From: Flavobacteriales bacterium | GTDB lineage: Bacteria; Bacteroidota; Bacteroidia; UBA10329 | Length of the DNA stretch: 61,825 nt | NCBI GenBank assembly: GCA_016124845.1 | Contig: WGMW01000035.1 | Location: 1 to 61,825, forward strand | Direction of reading: 5' to 3' | Shown: positions 23,510 to 33,330 of the stretch, one piece after another | Position numbering within the stretch: position 1 is the stretch's first letter | How the letters are laid out: every line of letters starts with the position of its first letter | Notes under the pieces: model-generated | The model's database searches: none | Told to the model about the DNA's origin: nothing | What the model saw: the letters and a program-made list of their open reading frames with translations, nothing else | Translations under genes and position numbers: made by a program

Positions 23510-25057
23510 ATGTTCAGGTTTCGAAATAAGGAATTCATAGAGCGCGCCAAAAGAGATAAGATACTCTTGGCGCAGTCCATACTGATCTTTCTGATAACAA
23601 GTCTGTCCTTCTATTTTTTCCTCTGGTGTTTTAGAGAGATCATGCGTTTCGGTTCCTATTGGTGGGTTGACCTGACGCCACGCGAATCGTACCTGTACAA
23701 TTGGCTTTTCGCTTCTATTTCTTCTGTTTGGGGCTTGCAGTCAGGTTTGACCCATTGGTTGCAACATGTGAGTTCAGTTTTTCATGACCCTTCCAAGAGA
23801 AGGTTGAGGCGTTCCATTAATGAACAGCGCATCGGCATTTGGTACTTCTTGCATTGGTTTGGAAAACTTGGCTCTTTGATATTGGTGCTTTTTACCTTTT
23901 CACAGTTTGGCTTTTACTATTCCCTTGCTAACGATCATTTGTATCTGATTTTTCTCATTCCACTGGTCTTATACCTGGGTTTATGGCCTCTGTTGAATGC
24001 TGCGCTTGGAAAATGGTCACAGCGATTGATGCTTGCAGGCTTGGTATTTGTGTTTGGTTTCAGTTCTGTTCTGGCTTCTTTTAACCTTGTTCAAACAGGA
24101 AGTTTTGCTGAGAACATGAGAATGCGGAATATTCATTACAAGTATGAGCTAACTGTTCCAGTTAGTAAGACCCACTCTCGTTTAGCTGAAAGATATGCTG
24201 AGGATGTCTATATATGCTTTAGGAAAGGAGACACTCTACGATTACCAAGAATTGTAATAGGACCACCGTATGACATTGCGAGGGAATATTCTCTAAGCGA
24301 GTTTCAAACTTATCTGAGAAGGATTCAAGATGGATGCAACCCAACTGGGAGATTTCAGCCTCACCCGATAATTTGCCTTCATATCGATAATGATGTTGAC
24401 ATGCGAAAATTGCGAGAGATTAAGGAGAAAATATCCTTATCGGATCTCTTAGAAGTGTTTTACAACACAAATCCTACAGAGTTGAACTTGCATTCTGAAG
24501 ATCCAGAGATGGCATACTACGGTATCCATTCTGTAATTCCACCGACCTACGAATTTGCCTTTTCAATTGACAGTATCTCTAAAATGAACTTTTCAAGTCC
24601 ATCGTCCCGTCCGTTGCCCCCACCACCTCCTGCACCAGGGTTTTTGTGTGGTTTTGATGAACCCTGTTTTTCCAGAGCATCAAAAAACATCATGGCCATA
24701 ACGTTGAAAGGAGATGATCTGCTTCTTAATGGTGAAAAGACGGATGTGACCTCATTTTCAGACGCTGTTCGAAAGCATTTTCTTTCAATGCCTGACAGTG
24801 CCATTTTTTGGCTTGACCTGCCTGATGATCGAACGTACGCTGAGTATATCAAATTGAAGGATATGATCTATTCCACGTTTTTGGAAATGAGGTCTGCATA
24901 TTCGTTAAGAACATACGGCTATCGGTTTGATTCGCCAGAATTAACGGAGGATGAAAAACGGAAAGTGAGAAAGAAGTTCTCCATGCGGGTTTGGGAAACT
25001 ACGGCTGGTGAGAATCGATTGCGTGCATATAAACGCGAACGGTTTGGGGTAGAGTGA
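23510..25057 (+). CDS. Membrane protein with ExbD-like periplasmic domain
   Basis: 515 residues from the ATG at 23510. Four membrane helices lie in the first about 200 residues, followed by a large periplasmic part. A Pro-rich hinge (RPLPPPPPAPG, about 365) precedes a C-terminal ExbD/TolR-like fold (AITLKGDDLLLNGEKTDV, then AEYIKLKDMIYSTFLEMRSAY). A weaker similar segment (ICLHIDNDVDMRKLREI) lies before it, so the domain may be duplicated. Ordinary ExbD proteins have one helix and about 140 residues, and no ExbB partner is present here. Function unknown. The gene is AT-richer than its neighbours. Confidence 0.6.
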   Translation: MFRFRNKEFIERAKRDKILLAQSILIFLITSLSFYFFLWCFREIMRFGSYWWVDLTPRESYLYNWLFASISSVWGLQSGLTHWLQHVSSVFHDPSKRRLRRSINEQRIGIWYFLHWFGKLGSLILVLFTFSQFGFYYSLANDHLYLIFLIPLVLYLGLWPLLNAALGKWSQRLMLAGLVFVFGFSSVLASFNLVQTGSFAENMRMRNIHYKYELTVPVSKTHSRLAERYAEDVYICFRKGDTLRLPRIVIGPPYDIAREYSLSEFQTYLRRIQDGCNPTGRFQPHPIICLHIDNDVDMRKLREIKEKISLSDLLEVFYNTNPTELNLHSEDPEMAYYGIHSVIPPTYEFAFSIDSISKMNFSSPSSRPLPPPPPAPGFLCGFDEPCFSRASKNIMAITLKGDDLLLNGEKTDVTSFSDAVRKHFLSMPDSAIFWLDLPDDRTYAEYIKLKDMIYSTFLEMRSAYSLRTYGYRFDSPELTEDEKRKVRKKFSMRVWETTAGENRLRAYKRERFGVE

Positions 25058-25101
25058 ATTGTAGAAGTTCTAAGGCGTTCACTTAGATTTGCCTTCCCCT
25101 G

Positions 25102-26070
25102 ATGCAAGCCCTTAAAGCCAAGATCCCTGGATTTGTTGCTGCTGCGTTGATCGCTGGCATTGCTGCGGTCGCTTCCAGTTACATTCCCATGCTGGGAACC
25201 ATTCTCTTGGCGCTCATTCTTGGGATCCTTCTCGGAAACATGGAATTTGAAACACAAGCACTCAATCCTGGATTGAAATTCACGGAGAAGAAGGTGCTGG
25301 AGTTGGCCATTGTCTTGATCGGTTTCGGGTTTGATGGGCAACATCTTTCCAATCTGAGTATGGAATTGGCCGGATCCATTGTGGTCATGGTGGCCGTTAC
25401 GGTACTGCTGTCAGCCGCCTTCGGTAAGCTCTTCGGTATGGAAGGAAACCTGAGTCTGCTACTTGGCGTTGGCAATGCCATCTGTGGCTCGGCCGCTATC
25501 GCTGCTACTGCGCCTGCACTGAATGCAGAAGAGAAGGAAGTGGGGCTTTCCTTGGGCGTGATCAACCTGTTGGGCATTGTCGGTCTGGTGACGTTGCCTG
25601 CGCTGTCATATCTGCTTGGGCTGTCCGATTACGATACGGGTTTCCTTATTGGCGGAACATTGCAGTCGGTTGGGCATGTGGCCGCTTCTTCCTTTGCCAT
25701 GAACGAACGGATAGGAGAGTGGGCCATGGTGGTGAAGATGGGGCGTGTATTCCTGCTGATTCCCATGTTGGTGGTTATGCACTTCATTGGCCGCAAACGG
25801 AATCCTGACACGGTCGGACGGTTTCCTTGGTTCATTCTGTTCTTTGCCGCTGCCGTGTATCTCGCTCAGACCGATGTTCTTTCACCATCGGTGATCGGAA
25901 CACTCGATTCTGCGGGAGAATTCATGTTGGCCATTGCCATGGCGGCCATTGGAATGGGCATCAAGATCAAACCGCTACTCAAACTCAGCGGAAAAGGACT
26001 GGCGTTGGGAGCCGTTCTTTTTGTGATTCAGATCTCCATGACGGTTGGTTTCATTCTGGTTCTTCTTTAA
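25102..26070 (+). CDS. YeiH/UPF0324-family putative sulfate exporter
   Basis: 322 residues with about ten membrane helices. The conserved motifs of the family are present: LALILGILLGNM, LIGFGFDG, LLLGVGNAICGSAAIAATAP and GFLIGGTLQSVGHVAASS. Family members are annotated as sulfate or sulfonate exporters from limited experimental data, so the substrate is uncertain. It is a stand-alone gene 44 bases after the ExbD-like gene and convergent with a lipoprotein gene. Confidence 0.9.
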   Translation: MQALKAKIPGFVAAALIAGIAAVASSYIPMLGTILLALILGILLGNMEFETQALNPGLKFTEKKVLELAIVLIGFGFDGQHLSNLSMELAGSIVVMVAVTVLLSAAFGKLFGMEGNLSLLLGVGNAICGSAAIAATAPALNAEEKEVGLSLGVINLLGIVGLVTLPALSYLLGLSDYDTGFLIGGTLQSVGHVAASSFAMNERIGEWAMVVKMGRVFLLIPMLVVMHFIGRKRNPDTVGRFPWFILFFAAAVYLAQTDVLSPSVIGTLDSAGEFMLAIAMAAIGMGIKIKPLLKLSGKGLALGAVLFVIQISMTVGFILVLL

Positions 26071-26084
26071 GAAGAATGAATCAA

Positions 26085-26747
26085 TCAATAGAAACAATGC
26101 AGTTCCAAGGTGTCATCAAGGGCAACCGTAACCGTGGTATCTCCATACATGGTGTAGTTCCACGGACTTGAGTTTTCCGAAAGAGGGATCGATATCTGTC
26201 CCGATGATATGGTGCCCAAGATCGTGTACCATCTCACTCTGCTGGGTCTGTTCGGATAGACATACCAATAGCGCGTGGTATCTGCCAATCTGCTATCAAA
26301 GGTGCCAAGCAACCTGTTGTACGGATAATCATAGTATTCCATACAATGATGCGTTACCCCAGTAGTGTCGAGAAACACAAGTTTGACAACACTTGACTTA
26401 ATGAAAGGAACTTCCACTGAAATGGTATCATTCTCGATCAAGGTGTTGCGATCAATGGTCTGCCGTGCAAAATATCTACCTGACCGACTGTGAATGACGG
26501 GATCCGACTCATACGGATAGATGCTGTCACATTCTCCAGAGTTGAATGACAGTACATAGTATGATGTGTCATTGCTGAAATCATGCTCGGTTAGCGGCAT
26601 ATTCGGTAATCGTTCCCCCGAGATCGAGTCATACGTAAATCCTTCGATGGCCGCATAGCATCTTGTCGGCATCGGAACATCATACGGATTCTGATTGCAC
26701 GAAATAATGCCTGTCCCAAGGATCAGTAGTGTAATTGCTCGATTCAT
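26085..26747 (-). CDS. Lipoprotein of unknown function
   Basis: 220 residues from the ATG at 26747, with a short lipoprotein signal peptide (MNRAITLLILGTGIISC). The body begins with a carboxypeptidase-regulatory-like segment (YAAIEGFTYDSISGERLPN) of Ig-like beta type, and has several Tyr-rich stretches. Its start lies 5 bases downstream of the response regulator stop, so it is transcribed with the two-component system and may be part of its sensory or output circuit. No known family. Confidence 0.7.
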   Translation of the reverse strand: MNRAITLLILGTGIISCNQNPYDVPMPTRCYAAIEGFTYDSISGERLPNMPLTEHDFSNDTSYYVLSFNSGECDSIYPYESDPVIHSRSGRYFARQTIDRNTLIENDTISVEVPFIKSSVVKLVFLDTTGVTHHCMEYYDYPYNRLLGTFDSRLADTTRYWYVYPNRPSRVRWYTILGTISSGQISIPLSENSSPWNYTMYGDTTVTVALDDTLELHCFY

Positions 26748-26752
26748 ACACA

Positions 26753-27451
26753 CTAAGATACCTTCAACCTAAAACCAACCCCATGCACATTCTCTATATG
26801 AATGCGTTCATCGGCTTTCAGGTATTTGCGGAGTTTGGAGATGAATACGTCCAAACTTCTGCCTGTGAAATAATCCGTGTTGCCCCATACAATGCTGAGG
26901 ATGAGGTCGCGCTTCACGGTCTCGCCCACGTTCTGGCAGAGCAGTTTCAGTACATCCGATTCCTTATTGGTAAGCTGCTTTTCTTCTGAACCGTTCTTCA
27001 GCAACAAGTTGTACGGGTCGAATAGGAATTTGCCGATCTCATACTCATTCTTCGCCTGACTGTCTGTGTTCGGGTAGCAACGGGCAAGCACAGCCTTGAC
27101 GCGAAGCAGAAATTCCTGATTGCTGAACGGTTTGGTGATGTAGTCGTCTGCTCCCGTTTGGAAACCTTTGATGCGGTCTGATTCCATGCCGCGTGCCGTA
27201 AGGAACATGATGGGCGACTGCGGAACGAGTTCCTTGATCTCCTCGCCAAGCGCATAACCGTCCTTTTTAGGTAGCATGATGTCCAAGATGCTCAGGTGCG
27301 GGTCGAACTCCTTGAAGGTCTGAAGTGCAGTAAGGCCATCTTTGCACCAACGTACGGTGTAGCCTTCCATTTCCAAGAGGTCGTTCACCACAAAGCCGAG
27401 ATTCGCATCGTCCTCGACCAATAAGATTCTATAAACTGATTCGTTCTTCAT
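26753..27451 (-). CDS. OmpR-family response regulator
   Basis: 232 residues. The receiver domain (1-120) has acidic residues 13-15 (VEDDAN), the phospho-acceptor Asp57 in LSILDIMLPKKDGY, the conserved Thr in FLTARG and Lys in ITKPFS. A winged-helix DNA-binding domain follows (about 135-230, TNKESDVLKLLCQN, IVWGNTDYFTGRSLDVFISKLRKYL). It is cytoplasmic and regulates transcription. The start overlaps the histidine kinase stop as ATGA, so the pair is translationally coupled. Confidence 0.95.
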   Translation of the reverse strand: MKNESVYRILLVEDDANLGFVVNDLLEMEGYTVRWCKDGLTALQTFKEFDPHLSILDIMLPKKDGYALGEEIKELVPQSPIMFLTARGMESDRIKGFQTGADDYITKPFSNQEFLLRVKAVLARCYPNTDSQAKNEYEIGKFLFDPYNLLLKNGSEEKQLTNKESDVLKLLCQNVGETVKRDLILSIVWGNTDYFTGRSLDVFISKLRKYLKADERIHIENVHGVGFRLKVS

Positions 27452-28713
27452 TTCAAGTAGGGTAGAAAGATAGTAAACGTGCTTCCGCTGCTGTCACTAT
27501 CAACCTTTACCGTACCGTGGTGCGCTTCTACCAACGATTTGACGTAGTAGAGCCCAAGACCGAATCCTTTTACGTTGTGCACGTTTCCGGTCGGAACGCG
27601 GTAGAACTTCTCGAACACTTGGTTCTTCTGCGTGCTACTGATCCCGATGCCGTTGTCTTTCACGGTAATGAAATTGCCGTGTTTTCCGGTAGAGGTTGAA
27701 ATAGTTATGAGTGGATCTTTTTGGCTGTATTTGATGGCGTTGTCGAGCAGGTTGCGGATAATGTTTGTGAAATGGAGTTCATCCACCTTCATTTCCGGTT
27801 TTGTTGCTTCCAGATGATACTCGATCCTTCCGTTTCGGTCATCAAGCAATATCTGCACGCTCGTTGCGGCCTTCTGTATCAGTTCGTGAATGTTGCAGTT
27901 GGTCAGGTTCAGGTTGATGTCATTCGTATCGAACTGCGCCATCTGCAACACCTTTTCCACCTGTAGTTTCAGCCGGTTGCTCTCATCCGCTATCATCTGA
28001 TAATACCGACTGCGTTTCTCCTTGTCGGCATCCAGGTTCCCGGTCCGCAGAAGTTCGGCCGAGGCCGTGATGGTAGAGATCGGTGTTTTGAACTCGTGCG
28101 TCATATTATTGATAAAATCGTTCTTGATCTCGGAGAGTTTCTTCTGTTTGAGGATGACCCAGAGCGTGTAAGCAAAGAAGACGATCACCACCAGTAGAAT
28201 GCCCGAACTGAACAGCCAAATGCTCATCTGACTGATGAGGTAACTGTCCTTATCGGGAAAGTAGATGGCGAAGTAATGGCTGTCGCGGTCCCACTTGGGG
28301 CGTATGGGGCGTTCGGTGGCCTTGGTCGGTTCTTCAGACAGGATGACCATGCCGCCATACACCAGACTATCGGTAAAGCAGTCGTAAATGCTGTATTCGA
28401 AATTGGTCTTGATGTTGCGGCTTCTGAACTCATCGTCCAGCAGTCGTTCAAGCAGAAACGGATGTAGCGTATCGTTGGTGCTTACAATGAAATAGTTGGA
28501 GGCCAACTGCCGTACGGGCGGAACATCGGACGAATCCTTGTTCAGAACCATGATCTCCTTGGCCACGTTGCGCAGTGCCAGACTCACGTGGTCGTTGAAT
28601 TCGCGCTCGCGCAGATCGAACGCCTTTTCCATCCAAAACAGTTGCGTGGCAAACAACCCGATAATGGAGATGGTTGCCAGCGTAATGACGGTCCGTATGG
28701 TTCTTCTGGTCAC
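27448..28713 (-). CDS. Membrane sensor histidine kinase
   Basis: 421 residues from a GTG start. Two membrane helices (about 7-27 and 166-188) enclose a periplasmic sensor of about 135 residues that does not match a named family to my eye. The dimerisation and phospho-acceptor domain has His206 in MTHEFKTPIST. The ATPase domain shows the N box (RNLLDNAIKYSQ), DNGIG and GFGLGLYYVK. It phosphorylates the OmpR-type regulator encoded directly after it. The signal is unknown. Confidence 0.95.
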   Translation of the reverse strand: MTRRTIRTVITLATISIIGLFATQLFWMEKAFDLREREFNDHVSLALRNVAKEIMVLNKDSSDVPPVRQLASNYFIVSTNDTLHPFLLERLLDDEFRSRNIKTNFEYSIYDCFTDSLVYGGMVILSEEPTKATERPIRPKWDRDSHYFAIYFPDKDSYLISQMSIWLFSSGILLVVIVFFAYTLWVILKQKKLSEIKNDFINNMTHEFKTPISTITASAELLRTGNLDADKEKRSRYYQMIADESNRLKLQVEKVLQMAQFDTNDINLNLTNCNIHELIQKAATSVQILLDDRNGRIEYHLEATKPEMKVDELHFTNIIRNLLDNAIKYSQKDPLITISTSTGKHGNFITVKDNGIGISSTQKNQVFEKFYRVPTGNVHNVKGFGLGLYYVKSLVEAHHGTVKVDSDSSGSTFTIFLPYLK

Positions 28714-28779
28714 GCTAAATTCACGTTTGTTTCACGCTTGGTTCTCAGGATGAAAGCACCAATGCAAATCCGACCTGCT

Positions 28780-29502
28780 CTATTCAAACAGCAGCATCTT
28801 TGTGTCCGTGGGACGATATTTCCCAACGCGCTCGCCACCTACGCTCGTAGCTTCCTGCATCTCGGGGCTGTATCGTTTCACCAAGATGGCATCGATCAGG
28901 TGTTGGGTCGTATCAATTTTGATCTTGGAAAGATCCAGCGAATCGATGGTGATGGTGGTGGCCAGCAGCGAATCGACCGAAAAATCTCGTCTGTCGGTGT
29001 TGCCCGTACCATCAAGGGTCAGTTTTACCGCTTCGAAGGAATCCAACGGCAGTCCTCCTGCCCACATGAAATAGGTGACGGAATCAGAATAGTGCAGCGT
29101 ATCCAATACCGCTGGGAAATCCACATCATGTATCTCCACGGTATTGGCAAACATGTTCCCATTCAGATCCACCCATGTGAATTCTCCCGAAGGCACAAAG
29201 CCGGTCAATTCCATCTGATAGAACGCAGAGTCGGCCAGCCAGTCTATCTCAGTTCCATCAAGCATCACGGTGCTTGGGTCGGAGAGTTCAAGCAACGTTC
29301 CTTTTCCGGTATTGAAACGGAATTTGGCCGTGGCGATGGTCTTGTCGGTGTTCTGATCGTACGATAATGCGAAGGATGCCCAGATCTTATCCTGATCGAT
29401 GTTCTTGGTCACTTCTTTCTTGCAGGAGCTGAACGTCAGAACTACAGCAGAAATAAAAAGAATACTGAGAAGCCTGTTAATTGGAAATACGGTATTGTTC
29501 AT
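28780..29502 (-). CDS. Lipoprotein of unknown function
   Basis: 240 residues from the ATG at 29502. The earlier in-frame start would place 49 charged residues before the signal. The lipoprotein signal is MNNTVFPINRLLSILFISAVVL followed by the acylated Cys in FSSCKK. The body is a beta-sandwich type with repeated short strands and many Asp/Thr. The family is not recognised. It lies 66 bases upstream of the histidine kinase on the same strand and divergent from the FG-GAP gene at 29671. Confidence 0.7.
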   Translation of the reverse strand: MNNTVFPINRLLSILFISAVVLTFSSCKKEVTKNIDQDKIWASFALSYDQNTDKTIATAKFRFNTGKGTLLELSDPSTVMLDGTEIDWLADSAFYQMELTGFVPSGEFTWVDLNGNMFANTVEIHDVDFPAVLDTLHYSDSVTYFMWAGGLPLDSFEAVKLTLDGTGNTDRRDFSVDSLLATTITIDSLDLSKIKIDTTQHLIDAILVKRYSPEMQEATSVGGERVGKYRPTDTKMLLFE

Positions 29503-29670
29503 CTTACCACAAAAGTGCCATTTTTTGGGTTTCAATCTCACCAAACGCATCATTCTGTTACTGTGGCCTTTGTAAGTTTCAATACCATTTGTCTGTTTAT
29601 TGGGCAATTGAAAGGTGGCGAGATCGTGCCGAAACGCTATTTTCATCACCTCTTACCTGAAATCCATAGC

Positions 29671-32547
29671 ATGAAAAGAAACGTATACCTCCTCACATTT
29701 ATGTCCCTGATCATTTCGTCAGGAACAACCTTTGCCCAAATTTCCTTTACCAACCACGCTTCTGACCTTACAGGCACGTACCATAGTGGCGTGGCCGTTA
29801 CGGTGAATGATGCCGACCGGGACGGACTGGACGACATTGTGATCTTGGACAACGCCAAGGACCTGAAGATCGAGTTTCAGAAAATGGATGGCGTCTGGGT
29901 CGGATTCGATTCGGGACAGGAAATGGACAATGGCGAAGCGTGGGGCATGGCCGTGGGCGATGCCTCCAACAATGGCCACAGCGATGTGTTCTCCGGCCTT
30001 TTTGGAGGATTGCCCGATTATGCGAAGTCGAACGCGGCCGGAACGGCCTACACCATTTCAGAACTTCCAACCTACGGATTGGCCACGCAGTGCGTCAACT
30101 TGGCGGATATGGATACCGATGGCGACCTCGATTTCTTCTCCTGTGGCGATACCGGGCCGAGCGGCATCTGGGAGAACGATGGCAGCGGCAACTTCACCTA
30201 TTCCGGAGACAACATCATCCCAATGACCCCCACGGATAACCCTGGCTGGGGATCTTGGGACGGCTCTGGGAATTACGGCTCTACATTTACGGATTACGAC
30301 CTTGACGGTGACCTTGACCTCTACATCACGCATTGCCGCCAAGGAGTAGGGAATTCCAGCGACCCGAGACGCATCAACCAGATGTTCATCAACGATGGCA
30401 ACGGAAACTATGCAGAGGATTTTACCAATGCCAACCAGTTGCGTATCGGTGCTCAATCTTGGACAACCGATTTTCAGGATTTTGACAACGATGGCGATTT
30501 CGATGCCTTCATTACCAACCACGATGTGAACAACATGCTGCTGAGAAACGACAATGGCGTATTCAACGATATTTTCTCAGGAAGCGGATTGGACATGACT
30601 GTTGGGACACCGATAGAAGGGCTGATGCGCGATTTCGACAACGACATGTATGTTGATATCATCGTTACAGGATCGGACAATATGGAAACCTATGCCCTTT
30701 ACCACAACAATGGAGACAACACTTTTACCAAGGTCAATGGAGCGTTGGGCGGGTCGGGTCTATACAGTTTGGCCGTTGGCGATCTGAACCATGATGGCTT
30801 TCTCGATATCTACGGGAGTTACGCCACCATCTATACAAGCCCATCAAGCACACCGGATGCTGTTTGGATCAACGATGGCAACGATAACAATTGGCTTGCG
30901 GTCGATCTGGAAGGAACCATTTCCAACCGAAGTGCCGTGGGTTCTGTGGTAAAGATGTATGGACCTTGGGGCATGCAGGTGCGCGAGGTGAGAAGCGGTG
31001 AGAGCTATGGCATCTGCAATTCGCTCATCTCTTATTTCGGGTTGGCGCAGAACACGCAGATAGACAGTGTGGTGGTCGATTGGCCGTCATCAGGAATTCA
31101 TCAAGTGGTGGAAAATCCTTCTCCGAACCAGTTCCTTAAAATTGTGGAGAATGAATGCGTTGCACCCGAAGCGTTTATCACCACACAAGGCGAAACAGTT
31201 CTGTGCCAAGGTCAGACCTTGGATCTGATGGCACCGACCGGAATGAACCTTGGCTACGAATGGTCAACAGGGGAAACAGGGCAGTCGATCACCATAAGTA
31301 GTGCCGGCACATACATGGTACGGATCACCGATCTGGATGCCAGCAACAGCGGCTGTTCATCCGTTTCGGCAGCAGTTACGGTAGAGGTTTCTCCAGATGA
31401 GACACCGGAGGTTTCCGTGTCCGGAGAACTGACCTTCTGTGAGGGCGGAAGTGTGACGCTCACCTCCACATCGGCTGCTGCCTATCAGTGGTCCAACGGG
31501 CTGGGCACCACGCAGAGCGTAGAAGTTACCGAGGCCGGAAACTATTCGGTCACCATTACCGGGGTCTGCGATGACTTTACTTCCGATGCCGTATCCGTGG
31601 AGGTTTTGGCAGCACCTGCACCGACAGCCAACGACACCATGATCCCTGTTGCCGGAACCGTTGATCTTACAGCAAGCGGAATTGGCAGCGATTTCAACTG
31701 GTATGATCAGCAGACAAGTGGCAATCTGTTGGGTTCAGGAGCAAGCTTCACTACGCCAGTTGTCAGTTCCACCACATCCTTTTGGGTAGAAGAAGTGGTC
31801 GATTATCCGGGACAGACCTACTACGGTGCCAAAACGGACAGGACCATGACAGGCGGCCAATACCATAATTCAACGGGTTTCTATCTGATCTTCGATGTGT
31901 TGGAGAACATGACCTTGGAGTCGGTGAAAGTTTACACGGATTCCGAAGGAGATAGGACGGTTCTTGTTGAAGACGCAAACGGAAGTACCATCTATTCTCA
32001 GACCTTCACCGTGCCTTCCGGTGAGTCGAGGATCAATTTTACCAATTGGGATTTCACTCCCGGAACGGGCTATCGATTCAGGGTTCAAGGAGCAAACCAC
32101 GGGTTTTGGCGGGACAATAGCGCATCGGGTGTCAATTATCCGTACAATGCTGGAGGATTGGCGGTGGTCACAGGCACCAATGCCAATCCGCCACAGTACT
32201 ACTATTACTACTACGATTGGGAAGTAAAGGCGCAGGATTTCCAATGTGTGAGCGAAAGGACCGAAGTGGTCGTTTCCATTGGAACCGTTGGAATTGAAGA
32301 AGGCGAACTGGCGAATGTTGAAGTTTATCCGAATCCGGCATCGAATTACCTCACCGTAAAGGTTCCAGCGGAAATAGACGGGACGATCGATCTGCAGCTC
32401 TTGGATGTGGCTGGAAATCTGGTTGAGAGCCGCACCATTGCAGCCGGCATCACCTCCTTGAACGTCTCATCACTTTCAAGTGGAGTTTATGTGCTGCAGA
32501 TGCGTTCTGAGAAAGGCATTTACAACCGCAGATTGGTGGTGGAGTAG
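29671..32547 (+). CDS. T9SS cargo with FG-GAP/VCBS repeats and ASPIC/UnbV domain
   Basis: 958 residues from the ATG at 29671 with a signal peptide (MKRNVYLLTFMSLIISSGTT). Residues about 25-420 form an integrin-like propeller with six DxDxDG calcium loops (DADRDGLDD, DMDTDGDLD, DYDLDGDLD, DFDNDGDFD, DFDNDMYVD, DLNHDGFLD). An ASPIC/UnbV domain follows (about 425-490, VDLEGTISNRSAVGSVVKMY, DSVVVDWPSSG), then two Ig-like domains and a type IX sorting domain. This is the CRTAC1-like architecture of secreted adhesins. Surface location and calcium dependence are inferred from the family. Confidence 0.9.
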   Translation: MKRNVYLLTFMSLIISSGTTFAQISFTNHASDLTGTYHSGVAVTVNDADRDGLDDIVILDNAKDLKIEFQKMDGVWVGFDSGQEMDNGEAWGMAVGDASNNGHSDVFSGLFGGLPDYAKSNAAGTAYTISELPTYGLATQCVNLADMDTDGDLDFFSCGDTGPSGIWENDGSGNFTYSGDNIIPMTPTDNPGWGSWDGSGNYGSTFTDYDLDGDLDLYITHCRQGVGNSSDPRRINQMFINDGNGNYAEDFTNANQLRIGAQSWTTDFQDFDNDGDFDAFITNHDVNNMLLRNDNGVFNDIFSGSGLDMTVGTPIEGLMRDFDNDMYVDIIVTGSDNMETYALYHNNGDNTFTKVNGALGGSGLYSLAVGDLNHDGFLDIYGSYATIYTSPSSTPDAVWINDGNDNNWLAVDLEGTISNRSAVGSVVKMYGPWGMQVREVRSGESYGICNSLISYFGLAQNTQIDSVVVDWPSSGIHQVVENPSPNQFLKIVENECVAPEAFITTQGETVLCQGQTLDLMAPTGMNLGYEWSTGETGQSITISSAGTYMVRITDLDASNSGCSSVSAAVTVEVSPDETPEVSVSGELTFCEGGSVTLTSTSAAAYQWSNGLGTTQSVEVTEAGNYSVTITGVCDDFTSDAVSVEVLAAPAPTANDTMIPVAGTVDLTASGIGSDFNWYDQQTSGNLLGSGASFTTPVVSSTTSFWVEEVVDYPGQTYYGAKTDRTMTGGQYHNSTGFYLIFDVLENMTLESVKVYTDSEGDRTVLVEDANGSTIYSQTFTVPSGESRINFTNWDFTPGTGYRFRVQGANHGFWRDNSASGVNYPYNAGGLAVVTGTNANPPQYYYYYYDWEVKAQDFQCVSERTEVVVSIGTVGIEEGELANVEVYPNPASNYLTVKVPAEIDGTIDLQLLDVAGNLVESRTIAAGITSLNVSSLSSGVYVLQMRSEKGIYNRRLVVE

Positions 32548-32566
32548 CACTTTCCAAGAAACATTC

Positions 32567-32601
32567 AAAGCCCCGTTTGATCGTTCAGACGGGGCTTTTT
32601 T
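32567..32601 (+). terminator. Rho-independent terminator
   Basis: AAAGCCCCGT paired with ACGGGGCTTT (32567-32576 and 32589-32598), followed by T residues, 20 bases after the FG-GAP gene stop. It may serve both strands. Confidence 0.85.
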
Positions 32602-32617
32602 CGTTTCAGCATCAGAG

Positions 32618-33319
32618 CTATTTCCGCTTGTTGTTGTACTCCACCAGTTGGTTGAGGTAATCCAACTGCAGGTCCTGAATTTCAAGCAATCGTTTGTTCT
32701 GATGAATGATCATGTGATCGATCTTCTCGTTCAGCAAACGAATTTCGAGTTCTGCTTTCAGGTTCACTTTGAAGTCGTGTTCGCTGCGCATGCGGTCTTT
32801 CTGTTCCTGCCGGTTCTGGCTCATCATAATAATAGGCGCCTGTATGGCCGCAAGGCACGAAAGGATGAGGTTGAGCAGAATGAACGGATATGGGTCGAAC
32901 GCCTTGGAGGCGAGGAATAACACATTGATTATCATCCAAAGGATGAGGAAACTGAAAAACGTGATGATGAACGTCCAACTTCCACCGAACTCAGCGATCC
33001 TGTCGGCAATCCGCTGCCCCAGCGTCAGTTCGCTCTCCAGTTCCGGTTCTATGTTCTCAGAAAGGATCTGATTTTCGTTGATGGCCTTCACCACCTGATT
33101 CTCCAATTTGTTCAGTTCCCGTTTCTCTTTGGTAATGATGAGTGCCAAATAGCGTTTCCGGTAGTTGTTCAGTTCAGAATTTGAGATGAAATGACCGGAT
33201 TCGAAATCGGGATGGTCTTTCCGGATAAGCGCGATGATCGGCTTTTTGATCATATCGAATGCCGTGACATCTTCCACCGGAAGTGCCTTCTTAGAAACGT
33301 GGCAGGTTTCTTTTTCCAT
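32618..33319 (-). CDS. DUF1003-family membrane protein
   Basis: 233 residues. Two membrane helices (about 115-135 and 148-168, FIITFFSFLILWMIINVLF and then FILLNLILSCLAAIQAPIIM) are followed by MSQNRQEQKDRMRSEHDFKVN, the DUF1003 signature. Long charged helices flank them. Function unknown; the family is predicted to be inner-membrane. It is the last gene of the cyclase operon, 11 bases after the small protein gene. Confidence 0.9.
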   Translation of the reverse strand: MEKETCHVSKKALPVEDVTAFDMIKKPIIALIRKDHPDFESGHFISNSELNNYRKRYLALIITKEKRELNKLENQVVKAINENQILSENIEPELESELTLGQRIADRIAEFGGSWTFIITFFSFLILWMIINVLFLASKAFDPYPFILLNLILSCLAAIQAPIIMMSQNRQEQKDRMRSEHDFKVNLKAELEIRLLNEKIDHMIIHQNKRLLEIQDLQLDYLNQLVEYNNKRK

Positions 33320-33330
33320 GAGCTGGATGA

